Shown here: piece by piece, positions 46,474 to 55,325 of the stretch
Layout of the letters: every line of letters starts with the position of its first letter
How positions within the stretch are numbered: position 1 is the first letter of the stretch
From: Erythrobacter sp. F6033
GTDB lineage: Bacteria; Pseudomonadota; Alphaproteobacteria; Sphingomonadales; Sphingomonadaceae
DNA length: 64,000 bases
Assembly (NCBI RefSeq): GCF_023016005.1
Contig: NZ_JALKAZ010000001.1
Location: 1,922,001 to 1,986,000, forward strand
Direction of reading: 5' to 3'
Notes under the pieces: generated by a model
The model's database searches: none
Told to the model about the DNA's origin: nothing
Seen by the model: only the letters and a program-made list of their open reading frames with translations
Translations under genes and position numbers: made by a program

Positions 46474-47355
46474 ATGAAATACGCCAACGAAATTCGCGCC
46501 GCAGTCGAAATGGTGCAGTCGCGCGGAATTCAGCCCACTCTGGAGCGAACAGTCAACTTCACCCGCGCCCGTTGGGAAGATCGATCACGCCGTAAAGACT
46601 TTGCTCGCATGGGCTTAAAAGGCCCGCAGGTCCGCACAATCCTCGGTTCAAAAATGGAGCTGATGCCGGAGAAAGAAGGTCTCGACCGCGATCTCCTGCT
46701 CGATAGCATCCGCGAACCGGTCGCGACTGGCCACATCATGTCGATCCTGCGCGAAGACGATGTCGTTCTCGAAGTGGGTGCGAACATCGGATATTATGCC
46801 CTGATGGAGGCAAGCCGCTGCAAAAAAATCTACGCGATCGAGCCGCACCCGGAGAATGTTGAACGCCTGAAGCGCAATATCGAGCTCAACGGCTACGACA
46901 ATATCGAAGTCCAGCATGCCGGTTTTGGCGAGGAAGACGGCAAGCTGAAACTCTACACATCCGAGCTTTCGAACTGGCACACAGCCAAGGAAAACCCTGG
47001 TTCGCCAACCGACTTTATCGAAGTTGACTGCCACCGGATCGATACTTTTGCTGAGGCAAACGAGACACCGACTTTCATCAAGATGGACGTCGAGGGCTTC
47101 GAACTCGAAGTGCTTCGCGGAGCGAAGGAAACGCTCAAGAAAATCCGCCATCTCTTTATCGAGCTTCACGGCAGCCTTTTGAACGAAGACGAAATCCGCG
47201 AAGTTCTGAACAATATTGAGGAAAGCGGGCTGAAACCGTCACTGGTCATCCAATACGACCGTCCGGGCATGTCCCTGATCCGCGAAGGATCGTTCCTTGA
47301 ACAGATCAAAGAAGGCGATCGTGGCACGTTCGAGCTGTTCTTCGAACGCCCGTGA
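46474..47355 (+). CDS. FkbM family methyltransferase
   Basis: 293 residues. SAM-binding motif I VLEVGANIGYYALMEA, motif II IYAIEPHPENVERLKRNI, and the FkbM signature FIKMDVEGFELEVLRGA. These enzymes methylate sugar hydroxyls or other small molecules and are common in glycan clusters. 131 bases after the flippase-like gene, so it may have its own promoter. It converges on the GT4 gene with 5 bases between. The basic N-terminal 60 residues are unusual for the family. Confidence 0.9.
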   Translation: MKYANEIRAAVEMVQSRGIQPTLERTVNFTRARWEDRSRRKDFARMGLKGPQVRTILGSKMELMPEKEGLDRDLLLDSIREPVATGHIMSILREDDVVLEVGANIGYYALMEASRCKKIYAIEPHPENVERLKRNIELNGYDNIEVQHAGFGEEDGKLKLYTSELSNWHTAKENPGSPTDFIEVDCHRIDTFAEANETPTFIKMDVEGFELEVLRGAKETLKKIRHLFIELHGSLLNEDEIREVLNNIEESGLKPSLVIQYDRPGMSLIREGSFLEQIKEGDRGTFELFFERP

Positions 47356-47360
47356 TCGGT

Positions 47361-48497
47361 TCAGTCTTCGGCTCTACAGAGCCGGCTGATCAAAGCATCG
47401 ACACCGGCCGCAGGGCTTAGCTCTCGCAGCGATTGCTGCGGTAGGGGCGCAAGCGCGCTTTTGCCGCTCAGTGCTGCCGCAACCGCATCTGCCAAGGCTT
47501 TCGGATCATCGGCAGGCACCGTGCGCAACGTTGCGGGGAATTCCTGTGCAAGCGTCTCGACCGCCGGGCTTGCCCGGGTGATCACCGGCTTACCTACCGC
47601 CAATTGCTGAAACAGCTTGTTCGGGATGACCCGCGCGGCCTTATCCGACGAGCTGAACACACCAAGACAGATGTCCGCACGCGCGATCACCGAAGGCAGT
47701 CGCTCATAATCTACCCATTCGATCCATTCGAGTGCCGCTCCATCCTCGCTGGTCATGGTCTCGCGCATTAAAGGCTCCAACTGACCGCGCCCGATAATTA
47801 CCCAGCGCGTGCCCTTTCCCTGTGACTGTTTCGCCGCCTCAATGATGGTCGGCACGCCGTGGAGCGGGATCAGCTGACCATAAAACAGCACGATTGGGCG
47901 TTCGTCGATCGGTCCCAACAAATCTTCAACCCGGTCTTGTTTTGCGTCAGGCACAAAGTGGCTTTCCGCCCCGACAAGAACAGTATGGAACCGACCCCGC
48001 TTCAACCCGAATTCGCTGGAAAAATAGTCCCCATGGCTATCGGTATCGACCAAGATCACATCCGCGAGCCGAAGACCGGTGCGTTCGAACATCCAGATCG
48101 CTTTTGCAATCAAACCAGTCGGCTTCACCAAAGCTCTGTCGACAACAATTGTATCGTAAATCGGCAAGAATGCATCGAGCACCACCTGGCGTCCCAGCAA
48201 TCGGGCGAGCGGTGCGATCAGGAATATCTCCATGATCCCTGGATAGGGCAACAAAACGGCAGCCCGCTTTTCGCTGCGGAGCAATCGCCACAGCGCGCGG
48301 GGATAACCCAGCATCAATTTCGCGAGCACTTTCAGAAACGCGCCGCGCGAGGGGATATTGGTCTGCGCCACATCTTCCCAGCCCGCTACGTGAATCTCCT
48401 CGGCAAGCGCGCCTTGACGGCGGATTGCCTCCACCAAGAGCCGCACACGCGGCTTGCGGGTGTCATATCCCCCAAATGCGATGATTTTTGCTGTCAT
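47361..48497 (-). CDS. GT4-like glycosyltransferase (group 1)
   Basis: 378 residues. GT-B fold; the C-terminal half has PIVLFYGQLIPLHGVPTIIEAAK, RWVIIGRGQLEP and the nucleotide-sugar site ADICLGVFSSSDKAARVIPNK. Sugar and acceptor unknown; likely surface polysaccharide. ATG 48497 (MTAKIIAFGGYD) is preferred over the upstream frame extension, although its ribosome site is weak. A GGCTC-TACA-GAGCC hairpin lies at its 3' end. Confidence 0.87.
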   Translation of the reverse strand: MTAKIIAFGGYDTRKPRVRLLVEAIRRQGALAEEIHVAGWEDVAQTNIPSRGAFLKVLAKLMLGYPRALWRLLRSEKRAAVLLPYPGIMEIFLIAPLARLLGRQVVLDAFLPIYDTIVVDRALVKPTGLIAKAIWMFERTGLRLADVILVDTDSHGDYFSSEFGLKRGRFHTVLVGAESHFVPDAKQDRVEDLLGPIDERPIVLFYGQLIPLHGVPTIIEAAKQSQGKGTRWVIIGRGQLEPLMRETMTSEDGAALEWIEWVDYERLPSVIARADICLGVFSSSDKAARVIPNKLFQQLAVGKPVITRASPAVETLAQEFPATLRTVPADDPKALADAVAAALSGKSALAPLPQQSLRELSPAAGVDALISRLCRAED

Positions 48498-48766
48498 GCG
48501 GCGGTGAAATTCCAAAAAAGAAGGCGCAGATCGAACTCTAATGCCTAACGTGACGGGCAAGCAAATTCAGTCAGCCATCGGACCGTGGGCAACCCAATAA
48601 GACGGGGCCAAGCCCGCAATTTCGGATCACATAAAAGCCACTGACGTTTGCCTCCCGAATTTAGGGAAAAAATAAGGTTTCCGGTTTATTCACCAAACAT
48701 CGAGAGGCACTGTTCGTTCTAATCGAGCAGTGCACACACTAAGAATTTTGTCCTTGGGGGCTTGGA

Positions 48767-50314
48767 ATGAGCGCATTCGGTAAAAAAGGCGGCGCAGGCG
48801 GCATGAAGGGCGGCGGACGCCCTGCATTTGGCGTAGCGCGCCCGATGAAGGGTGGCGGCAGTTCCAGCGAAGAGCCCAAGGGCGGCGAACAATTCCCGCC
48901 CCTACCCGGCGAAGATGGCGCGCCCAGCGCGGAGCCTGCTCCCGCAGCGGAAAAGCCATCTGGTAACGGCAAACCGAAAACCACCGCCGAGGCGATGGAT
49001 CGTCTGACCGAGCGGATGAACGCGACCCACGTTCAGGAAGAACAGGGCGGCTTCGAAGCCAGCGTTCACAAAATTAAAGAACAGGTGCTCCCGCGCCTGC
49101 TCGAACGTGTTGACCCAGAAGCCGCAGCGACGCTTTCCAAAGAAGAGCTGTCGGAAGAATTCCGTCCGATCATCATGGAAGTGCTGGCCGAACTGAAGGT
49201 CACACTGAACCGCCGCGAGCAATTCGCGCTTGAAAAAGTTCTTATCGATGAACTTCTGGGTTTCGGTCCGCTCGAAGAGCTGCTGAACGATCCGGACGTT
49301 TCCGATATCATGGTCAACGGCCCGGATCAGACTTACATCGAGAAAAAGGGTAAACTGACCATCGCGCCGATCAAATTCCGCGATGAACAGCACCTTTTCC
49401 AGATTGCCCAGCGCATCGTGAACCAAGTCGGCCGCCGTGTTGACCAGACCACACCGCTGGCCGATGCCCGTTTGAAAGACGGCTCGCGTGTGAACGTCAT
49501 CGTTCCGCCGCTGTCGCTGCGCGGCACCGCGATCTCGATTCGTAAATTCTCCGAGAAACCGATCACGCTCGATATGCTCAAAGACTTCGGTTCGATGAGT
49601 GAAAAGATGTGTACGGCCCTGAAAATCGCTGGCGCATCACGGATGAATATCGTGATTTCCGGCGGTACGGGTTCGGGTAAAACGACTATGCTCAACGCCC
49701 TGTCGAAAATGATCGACCCGGGTGAGCGCGTTCTCACGATTGAGGATGCCGCCGAACTTCGTTTGCAACAGCCACACTGGCTGCCGCTTGAAACACGTCC
49801 GCCTAACCTTGAAGGGCAAGGCGCGATTACGATTGGCGACCTGGTTAAAAACGCCCTGCGTATGCGTCCTGACCGGATTATTCTGGGTGAGATTCGTGGC
49901 GCGGAATGTTTCGACCTTCTCGCCGCCATGAACACGGGCCACGATGGTTCGATGTGTACGCTTCACGCCAACAGCCCGCGCGAATGCCTTGGCCGTATGG
50001 AAAACATGATTTTGATGGGCGACATCAAGATCCCGAAACAGGCGATTTCGACTCAGATCGCTGAATCTGTCGACATCATCGTTCAGGTAAAACGTCTGCG
50101 CGATGGTTCGCGTCGTACCACCGACATTACCGAGGTGATCGGGATGGAAGGTGACGTGATCGTGACGCAGAACCTATTCAAGTTCGAATATCTGGACGAG
50201 AGCGAAGACGGCAAGATTATCGGTGAATTCCGTGCCTCTGGCCTGCGCCCTTACACGTTAGAAAAAGCGCGCCAGTACGGCTTCGATCAGGCGTATTTGG
50301 AGGCGTGTTTGTAA
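48767..50314 (+). CDS. cpaF: CpaF/TadA-type secretion ATPase
   Basis: 515 residues. Hexameric ATPase that powers tight-adherence (Flp) pilus assembly. Gly-rich N-terminal extension (about 45 residues), linker with PRLLERVDPEAAATLSKEEL, then GFGPLEELLNDPDVSDIMVNG, Walker A GGTGSGKT (residues 299-306), Walker B RIILGEIRG and His box GSMCTLHANSPRE. GGGGG lies 6 bases before the ATG. No other cpa/tad gene is near and a terminator follows, so it is transcribed alone. Confidence 0.93.
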   Translation: MSAFGKKGGAGGMKGGGRPAFGVARPMKGGGSSSEEPKGGEQFPPLPGEDGAPSAEPAPAAEKPSGNGKPKTTAEAMDRLTERMNATHVQEEQGGFEASVHKIKEQVLPRLLERVDPEAAATLSKEELSEEFRPIIMEVLAELKVTLNRREQFALEKVLIDELLGFGPLEELLNDPDVSDIMVNGPDQTYIEKKGKLTIAPIKFRDEQHLFQIAQRIVNQVGRRVDQTTPLADARLKDGSRVNVIVPPLSLRGTAISIRKFSEKPITLDMLKDFGSMSEKMCTALKIAGASRMNIVISGGTGSGKTTMLNALSKMIDPGERVLTIEDAAELRLQQPHWLPLETRPPNLEGQGAITIGDLVKNALRMRPDRIILGEIRGAECFDLLAAMNTGHDGSMCTLHANSPRECLGRMENMILMGDIKIPKQAISTQIAESVDIIVQVKRLRDGSRRTTDITEVIGMEGDVIVTQNLFKFEYLDESEDGKIIGEFRASGLRPYTLEKARQYGFDQAYLEACL

Positions 50315-50319
50315 CACGC

Positions 50320-50346
50320 AAAATGGGGCCATCCGGCCCCATTTTT
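50320..50346. terminator. Terminator after cpaF, probably bidirectional
   Basis: 11-bp stem AAAATGGGGCC (50320-50330) with GGCCCCATTTT (50335-50345), loop ATCC, T run on the + strand and A run before the stem. It separates cpaF from the convergent small membrane gene. Confidence 0.88.
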
Positions 50347-50404
50347 GCGGCCTAACCGGCCGACGCGCGGTCGCGCTTGCGACGCTGCGCGCCGTTCTCG
50401 TTCT

Positions 50405-50653
50405 CTACAACAAACTTCCCAGCACAACCGGCAGGCTCATAGCCAGGCACCCGCCTCCGATAATCGCGCCCAGCACGAACAGGGTCGTCCACGGCATAAA
50501 GCCGACGCGCTCGAGCCGTGCGAGATTGCGCGCTTTGTTCCGGCGACGCTCCATCAGCGCGCAGAACGCTGCGAATACCCAAAAGGCCCCGCCGGTTATG
50601 GCAAGCTGCGCCGCATCGCTCAGCAATTCAAACTGGACCCACAGGTTCGTCAT
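50405..50653 (-). CDS. Small two-helix membrane protein
   Basis: 82 residues, not recognised. Two hydrophobic helices (LAITGGAFWVFAAFCALM; TLFVLGAIIGGGCLAMSLPVVL) separated by a basic loop ERRRNKARNLARLER. Start is put at ATG 50653 (MTNLWVQFELL); the frame is open to 50734. No clear ribosome site. Convergent to cpaF and divergent to the DMT gene. Confidence 0.6.
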   Translation of the reverse strand: MTNLWVQFELLSDAAQLAITGGAFWVFAAFCALMERRRNKARNLARLERVGFMPWTTLFVLGAIIGGGCLAMSLPVVLGSLL

Positions 50654-50736
50654 AACTGCGCATGTAGCCACGCATTGCGCTTGCGCAATACTAACGTGCT
50701 TGCGCAATCCCCACCGCGGCTTAAAGCCCGCCATTC

Positions 50737-51648
50737 ATGGATGGATCCGTCGCCCGCCCCCGCCCTATGCTCGCTATCGGTTTGCGGCTCCTCACCGCTG
50801 TGGTCTTTGCGACAATGGGCATGCTGGTAAAACTGGGCGGTGAACGCGGCGTCCACCTCGTCGAGATGCTTTTCTGGCGGCAAATCATAACCTTCGCGCT
50901 GATCACAGCAGGCTTGGTGCTGTTCGGAAAGCTCGCGACTGTGCGTACAAAGCGGATAAAGAGCCACGCGAGCCGCGCCGCTCTTGGCGGGTTTTGCATG
51001 TTCTTTGTCTATGGTGCGGTTCTTCTTCTGCCTTTGGCTGAGGCGACCACGCTTTCTTACACCGCACCATTCTTTGCAGTCGTTATCGCCGTGACGATGT
51101 TCGGCGAGAAAGTTGGCCTCTACCGCTCAGCGGCGGTTCTTGTCGGGTTTTGCGGGGTGGTGATCATCATGCAGCCGGGAAATATGGGCGAAGACATAAC
51201 CCTGTTCGGCGTCTGCGTGGCTTTGGCCGCTGCCGCTATGGTCGCAATGATCAGTTTCCAGATTCAGGACCTCAACAAGACCGAAAGCCCTTGGAGCATC
51301 ATCTTCTGGTTTACCGCGCTGTCTTCTCCCGTCTTTCTGATCGCGATGCCATTCTTTGCCAGCGCCCATGATACGGAAACATGGGGCATCATCGTGGCCA
51401 TGGCGCTATCCGGAGCGCTCGCGCAGGTTCTGCTGACCAGCTCGCTTCGATTTGGTTCCGCAGGCGTCATCCTGTTGATCGATTACACGTCCTTACTTTG
51501 GGCCACATGGTACGGATATTCGATTTTTGATCGTGCTCCGTCGACGACTTTGTGGCTAGGAGCGCCGCTTATCATCGGTGCAGGGCTGCTTATCGCGTGG
51601 CGGGAACGGCAATTGGCCCGCGCCAAAGCACAGCCCATCGCAGAATAG
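50737..51648 (+). CDS. DMT family (EamA) transporter
   Basis: 303 residues, ten predicted helices, two EamA halves (RLLTAVVFATMGMLVKLGG...; ITLFGVCVALAAAAMVAMIS...). PLAEATTLSYTAPFFAVVIA is the typical first-repeat end. Substrate unknown. It is a distinct sequence from the other DMT gene of the window. The entericidin gene follows 56 bases later. Confidence 0.88.
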   Translation: MDGSVARPRPMLAIGLRLLTAVVFATMGMLVKLGGERGVHLVEMLFWRQIITFALITAGLVLFGKLATVRTKRIKSHASRAALGGFCMFFVYGAVLLLPLAEATTLSYTAPFFAVVIAVTMFGEKVGLYRSAAVLVGFCGVVIIMQPGNMGEDITLFGVCVALAAAAMVAMISFQIQDLNKTESPWSIIFWFTALSSPVFLIAMPFFASAHDTETWGIIVAMALSGALAQVLLTSSLRFGSAGVILLIDYTSLLWATWYGYSIFDRAPSTTLWLGAPLIIGAGLLIAWRERQLARAKAQPIAE

Positions 51649-51704
51649 GAACATGGGCGCCCTGCGGGCATACAAGGGTCATAGGCAATTTTGGAAAGAC
51701 AGAT

Positions 51705-51836
51705 ATGACCCGCAAGACACTCCTCGCCGTCACGCTCGCCGCTCTCACAATGACGGCCACCGCCTGCAACACCGTCAAAGGTCTGGGCGAAGACATCAAA
51801 TCGGTCGGTGAGGCTGGCGAAAAAGCCATCGACTAA
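51705..51836 (+). CDS. Entericidin A/B-like lipoprotein
   Basis: 43 residues. Lys/Arg start, hydrophobic stretch and lipobox TATAC at residues 17-21, followed by NTVKGLGEDIKSVGEAGEKA, the entericidin hallmark. Small cell-envelope lipoproteins, linked to programmed lysis and stress in E. coli. GGAAAG precedes the ATG. Convergent with the DUF938 gene. Confidence 0.88.
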   Translation: MTRKTLLAVTLAALTMTATACNTVKGLGEDIKSVGEAGEKAID

Positions 51837-51844
51837 GCTGACCG

Positions 51845-52447
51845 TCAGATCCGGCGATAGACCAGTATCAGATTGTTCGCCGGCATTTCATGCCGCGCAC
51901 TCCGCTCGAATCCATGGCTTCGGGCCAATGTGTCCAATTTTTCAGCATCGCGAATACCCCAGTTCGGATTCCGTTCGCGAAGACCTGCGTCGAATTGCAG
52001 GTTTGACGGCGCAGCCTCGATACCCTGCTCAAAATATGGGCCGTAAAGGATGATCGGCAAATCTTTGCCGCTCAAAATTCGGGCAGCACCGGCAAACAAC
52101 CCCTCAGTCGCCTCCCACGGGCTGATATGGACCATGTTGCTGCACAAAATTGCGTCAGCCTGTTTGACCTCCCAGCTATCAGGAACGGCCGCGTCAATCA
52201 CAGCTGGAGCTCGCAGATTGGTTGTGCCCATCTCCTCTCTCCACGCGATAATGGAAGCGAGGGCATCCTGCTCAAAATCGCTCGGCTGCCAATCAAGCTG
52301 CGGAAAACGCTGTGCAAAATAAACCGCATGCTCACCAGAGCCGCTGGCCACTTCGAGCACCACGCCCGAATCCGGCAATTCCTCGGCTAGAACCGCAGCG
52401 ATATGCTCGCGGTTCCGCTCAGTCGCCGGAGCGTGCTTTTTCGCCAT
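51845..52447 (-). CDS. DUF938 SAM-dependent methyltransferase
   Basis: 200 residues. Opens APATERNREHIAAVL and has SAM motif VVLEVASGSGEHAVYFA followed by PQLDWQPSDF. ILCSNMVHISPWEATEGLFAGAARIL (read as the motif IV-V region) fits DUF938. Substrate unknown. Lies 9 bases after the acyl-CoA ligase gene, so probably in its operon. Confidence 0.9.
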   Translation of the reverse strand: MAKKHAPATERNREHIAAVLAEELPDSGVVLEVASGSGEHAVYFAQRFPQLDWQPSDFEQDALASIIAWREEMGTTNLRAPAVIDAAVPDSWEVKQADAILCSNMVHISPWEATEGLFAGAARILSGKDLPIILYGPYFEQGIEAAPSNLQFDAGLRERNPNWGIRDAEKLDTLARSHGFERSARHEMPANNLILVYRRI

Positions 52448-52456
52448 TGATACGAC

Positions 52457-54022
52457 CTAGCTGACCTGCCTGTCTTGCCCTTCCCAATATGGTGCACGCA
52501 ATTGCCGGCGCAGGATTTTGCCTGATGGATTGCGAGGCATTTCCGGGATCACATCAATGCTCTTTGGCGTTTTGAACGGTGCGACGCGTTCGCGAGTGTA
52601 GGCGATGACATCATTCACATCGAGATCATGGCCCGGCTTGCACACAACGCAGGCCTTCACTTCTTCGCCCCATTTTTCGCTGGGGATGCCAATAACAGCC
52701 ACTTCGGCAATTGCCGGGTGCCCATAAATCGCGCTTTCGACTTCCGCGGGATAAACATTCTCACCGCCAGTGATGATCATGTCCTTGATCCGATCCTGAA
52801 TGTAGACATAGCCATCGGCATCCATGATCGCAGCATCGCCGGTATGGACCCAGCCCTCGGCGTCTATCGTGCTCGCAGTGGCCTCTGGCAGGTTGTGATA
52901 CCCTGCCATGTTGGAAGGCGAACGGACGCAGATTTCGCCAATCTCACCCACGGGCACCGGCTTGTTATCCGGCCCGCGCACTTCCAGCTCGACACCGGGT
53001 ACAGCTTTGCCGGCGGACCGCATCCGCTCATTGCCTTCAATCGTGTGATCATCAGGCGGCAGATGGGTCACTGTGCCAGTCGTCTCGGTCATGCCGTATA
53101 CCTGCATCACGCCGGTATCAGGCATGGTGCGCACGACCTCTTTGAGCAGCTCAAGCGGCATCGGTGCCGCGCCGTAGAGCATATAGCGCAGATTGGAGAA
53201 ATCGGTTTCCGCTGCGCGCGGATGCTGCACCACCATCTGCAGGGCAGCGGGCACGATAAACATGTGCGTCGCGCCCTCTTCAATCGCCTGAAGCACGCCG
53301 ACAGGATTAAACTCGGCTTCCACGCGGCAGCGAATACCGTTGGCAATTGCAATGTTGATCAGACCCGTCCCGCCAATATGCGCGCAAGGCATTGCCGCCA
53401 GCATGCAATCATCATTGTTGTAATAATTCCACGGCAGGTCCGCCGCATTGCCCGGGTTGCGCAGCGCAAACAGGTTCCCGTTCGAAAGCATCACGCCTTT
53501 GGGATTGCCGGTAGTGCCCGATGTGTAGAGTTGCAGCACGGGATCGTCGTCATCTGATTTTGCGAAACCTTCTGCCGGTTCCTGCGCTGCGATTGCGGCT
53601 CTTGCTTCCAATTCGCCAAGAACGATCGGCTTTGTTTCCAAACCATGCGCGACCGTCTTTGCCGTTTCGAGGAACTCTTCCCCGGCAACAACAAGCTTCG
53701 AACCTGTATCAGTCAGGATGTACGCGATCTCTGGCGGGGCCAGCCGCCAGCCGACCGGGACCACAACCGCGCCAATGCGAGCGCAGGCCATATAGAGCTG
53801 ACAATACAGATCGCTGTTCTTACCGAGCCAGGCGACTCTGTCGCCTTTGCCGATACCGTGAGCCGCGAATACAGCGATAATCCGGCGGGTGTTCTCCTCC
53901 AGCTCTCGGTAGCTCGTCTTACGGCCTTCCTGATCGAGCGCAGTGGCGTCCGGTCGCTCTTTCACCCAATATCGCAAGACATCATCGAAATGCGTGAAAT
54001 CGTGATGGAACGGGTTGCTCAT
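52457..54022 (-). CDS. Acyl-CoA synthetase (AMP-binding ligase)
   Basis: 521 residues. Activates a carboxylic acid with ATP and CoA. Motifs in order: P-loop YTSGTTGNPKGVMLSN, YGMTETTG, TGDAAIMDADGYVYIQDRIK with DMIITGGENVYPAEVE, and C-terminal catalytic Lys in PRNPSGKILRRQLR. Chain length not predictable; the layout is that of FadD-like/FACS long-chain or aromatic-acid ligases. ATG 54022 has GGAGAGAG 7 bases before it; a GTG lies 15 bases further up. Confidence 0.93.
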   Translation of the reverse strand: MSNPFHHDFTHFDDVLRYWVKERPDATALDQEGRKTSYRELEENTRRIIAVFAAHGIGKGDRVAWLGKNSDLYCQLYMACARIGAVVVPVGWRLAPPEIAYILTDTGSKLVVAGEEFLETAKTVAHGLETKPIVLGELEARAAIAAQEPAEGFAKSDDDDPVLQLYTSGTTGNPKGVMLSNGNLFALRNPGNAADLPWNYYNNDDCMLAAMPCAHIGGTGLINIAIANGIRCRVEAEFNPVGVLQAIEEGATHMFIVPAALQMVVQHPRAAETDFSNLRYMLYGAAPMPLELLKEVVRTMPDTGVMQVYGMTETTGTVTHLPPDDHTIEGNERMRSAGKAVPGVELEVRGPDNKPVPVGEIGEICVRSPSNMAGYHNLPEATASTIDAEGWVHTGDAAIMDADGYVYIQDRIKDMIITGGENVYPAEVESAIYGHPAIAEVAVIGIPSEKWGEEVKACVVCKPGHDLDVNDVIAYTRERVAPFKTPKSIDVIPEMPRNPSGKILRRQLRAPYWEGQDRQVS

Positions 54023-54126
54023 GCTGTCTCTCTCCACAAACTGTATTTGGGTGGGAGGATACGGGTTTTGAGCCGCCAGTCTAGCGAGTCTATAAAGTTA
54101 GCAAACCAGCCCGCGAACGGGGTGTT

Positions 54127-54573
54127 TCAAGACCAGCGACCCGATGCGCGTGAGCGGGGCTCTCTTACGATCAACCAGATGATTAATCCCAGCGGCCCGG
54201 CCATGAATGTTGCCAGCAGGATCGGGGCCTGTAGCCAGCGCGAAAAGAACTTCGCATCGGCATCGCGCGCGATCCAGATACCGACAAACAAATCGAATGC
54301 GAGGTAATGCGTCCATCCGATTGTCACACCGACATCGCTGACAAAAATGGATCGAACGCCTTCGATTGTGGTGAAGTCCGCCCCGCCCTCGCCTGCGGGG
54401 ATAAAGCCGCCCAGCACGCTGATCAGAAGCACGGAATAGATCAGACAAAGCAGCCCGACACCAAGATAAAGGATAGCCGAGAGCAAAGCAGGCCAGCGCG
54501 GCAACGCAATCAATCCGACCCACGCGATGAGCGCCATGATGTTCACCGCGCTAAAGACAAAGCTCCAATCCAT
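54127..54573 (-). CDS. ABA4-like (DUF4281) membrane protein
   Basis: 148 residues, four helices. SVLGGFIPAGEGGADFTTIEG (read around GADF) and GWTHYLAFDLFVGIWIARDA match ABA4-like proteins. In plants ABA4 is needed for neoxanthin formation; the bacterial role is unknown, with carotenoid or quinone chemistry as possibilities. Start overlaps the stop of the NAD(P)-binding gene (TAATG), so it is the last gene of the dgt operon. Confidence 0.85.
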   Translation of the reverse strand: MDWSFVFSAVNIMALIAWVGLIALPRWPALLSAILYLGVGLLCLIYSVLLISVLGGFIPAGEGGADFTTIEGVRSIFVSDVGVTIGWTHYLAFDLFVGIWIARDADAKFFSRWLQAPILLATFMAGPLGLIIWLIVREPRSRASGRWS

Positions 54574-55325
54574 TATTCTGTCTCGTCTTTCTCGGCTTTC
54601 GCGCGCCACTCTCTCGCAGCGCGTTTCATCGCATCATTGTCATGAGTGAAGCGCCCGGCTGCGCGCCGCATCGCCAGACCCAACGCCGCCTGAGCAACGA
54701 TATCGGCGTCGATCGAGTGGTACATTTCATAACTGGAAGGCAGCAATGGCTCGATAAGAGGTGCGACCGTCATCGCTACCTTCTCAGCAAAGCGGAAATC
54801 GCCTTCGCGCGCACCTCGCAGCAGGCCGGGGCGCAGGATATCAAGCCGCTTGAAACCGACTTTGGAAACGAGGTCCTCGGTCTCCGCTTTCACTTGCATG
54901 TAAAAGGATTTTGACTGGCGGCTGGCGCCGGCCGCGCTGACCAAAACCATATTGACCACACCCGCCGCCTTGGCCGCTTCGGCTGTCTGCAGGATCAGGT
55001 CCTGATCGACGGCCCGAAACGCTTCTTCGTCGCGGCCCGCTTTCTTCCAGGTGGTGCCAAGCGCACAGATGAGCGAGCGCGGTTTAAGGTCCTCAAAAAC
55101 GTCGCCCCACTTGTCTGGATCAGCCACGAACATTTCCATCCGCGCGCCTTCCGGCAGTGTGGACTCGCGTCGCGCAATTCCGACGATGCGGGCGTGATCC
55201 CCCGCGCTCGAAATCTGGATAACGCGGCGACCGATCAATCCGGTCGCGCCGACCATGGCAATACGTTCGGGGCCCTTCTGGCCCATCGTGCGCCGCTGCG
55301 GGCTTCTGGTGCGCTGGTTAGACAT
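54573..55325 (-). CDS. NAD(P)H-binding protein (atypical SDR, HTATIP2-like)
   Basis: 250 residues. Rossmann site IAMVGATGLIGRRVIQ near the N-terminus, ALGTTWKKAG, then VLVSAAGASRQSKSFYMQVKAETE containing YxxxK-like residues (split between strands), and ILRPGLLRG. Atypical short-chain dehydrogenase; may be an enzyme or a redox sensor. Start has GAGGGG upstream and overlaps the end of dgt by 8 bases. Confidence 0.85.
   Translation of the reverse strand: MSNQRTRSPQRRTMGQKGPERIAMVGATGLIGRRVIQISSAGDHARIVGIARRESTLPEGARMEMFVADPDKWGDVFEDLKPRSLICALGTTWKKAGRDEEAFRAVDQDLILQTAEAAKAAGVVNMVLVSAAGASRQSKSFYMQVKAETEDLVSKVGFKRLDILRPGLLRGAREGDFRFAEKVAMTVAPLIEPLLPSSYEMYHSIDADIVAQAALGLAMRRAAGRFTHDNDAMKRAAREWRAKAEKDETE

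Noticed and set aside
52628..53557. Open frame opposite the acyl-CoA ligase
   Set aside because: No motifs, His/Arg-rich; the ligase carries all AMP-binding motifs.
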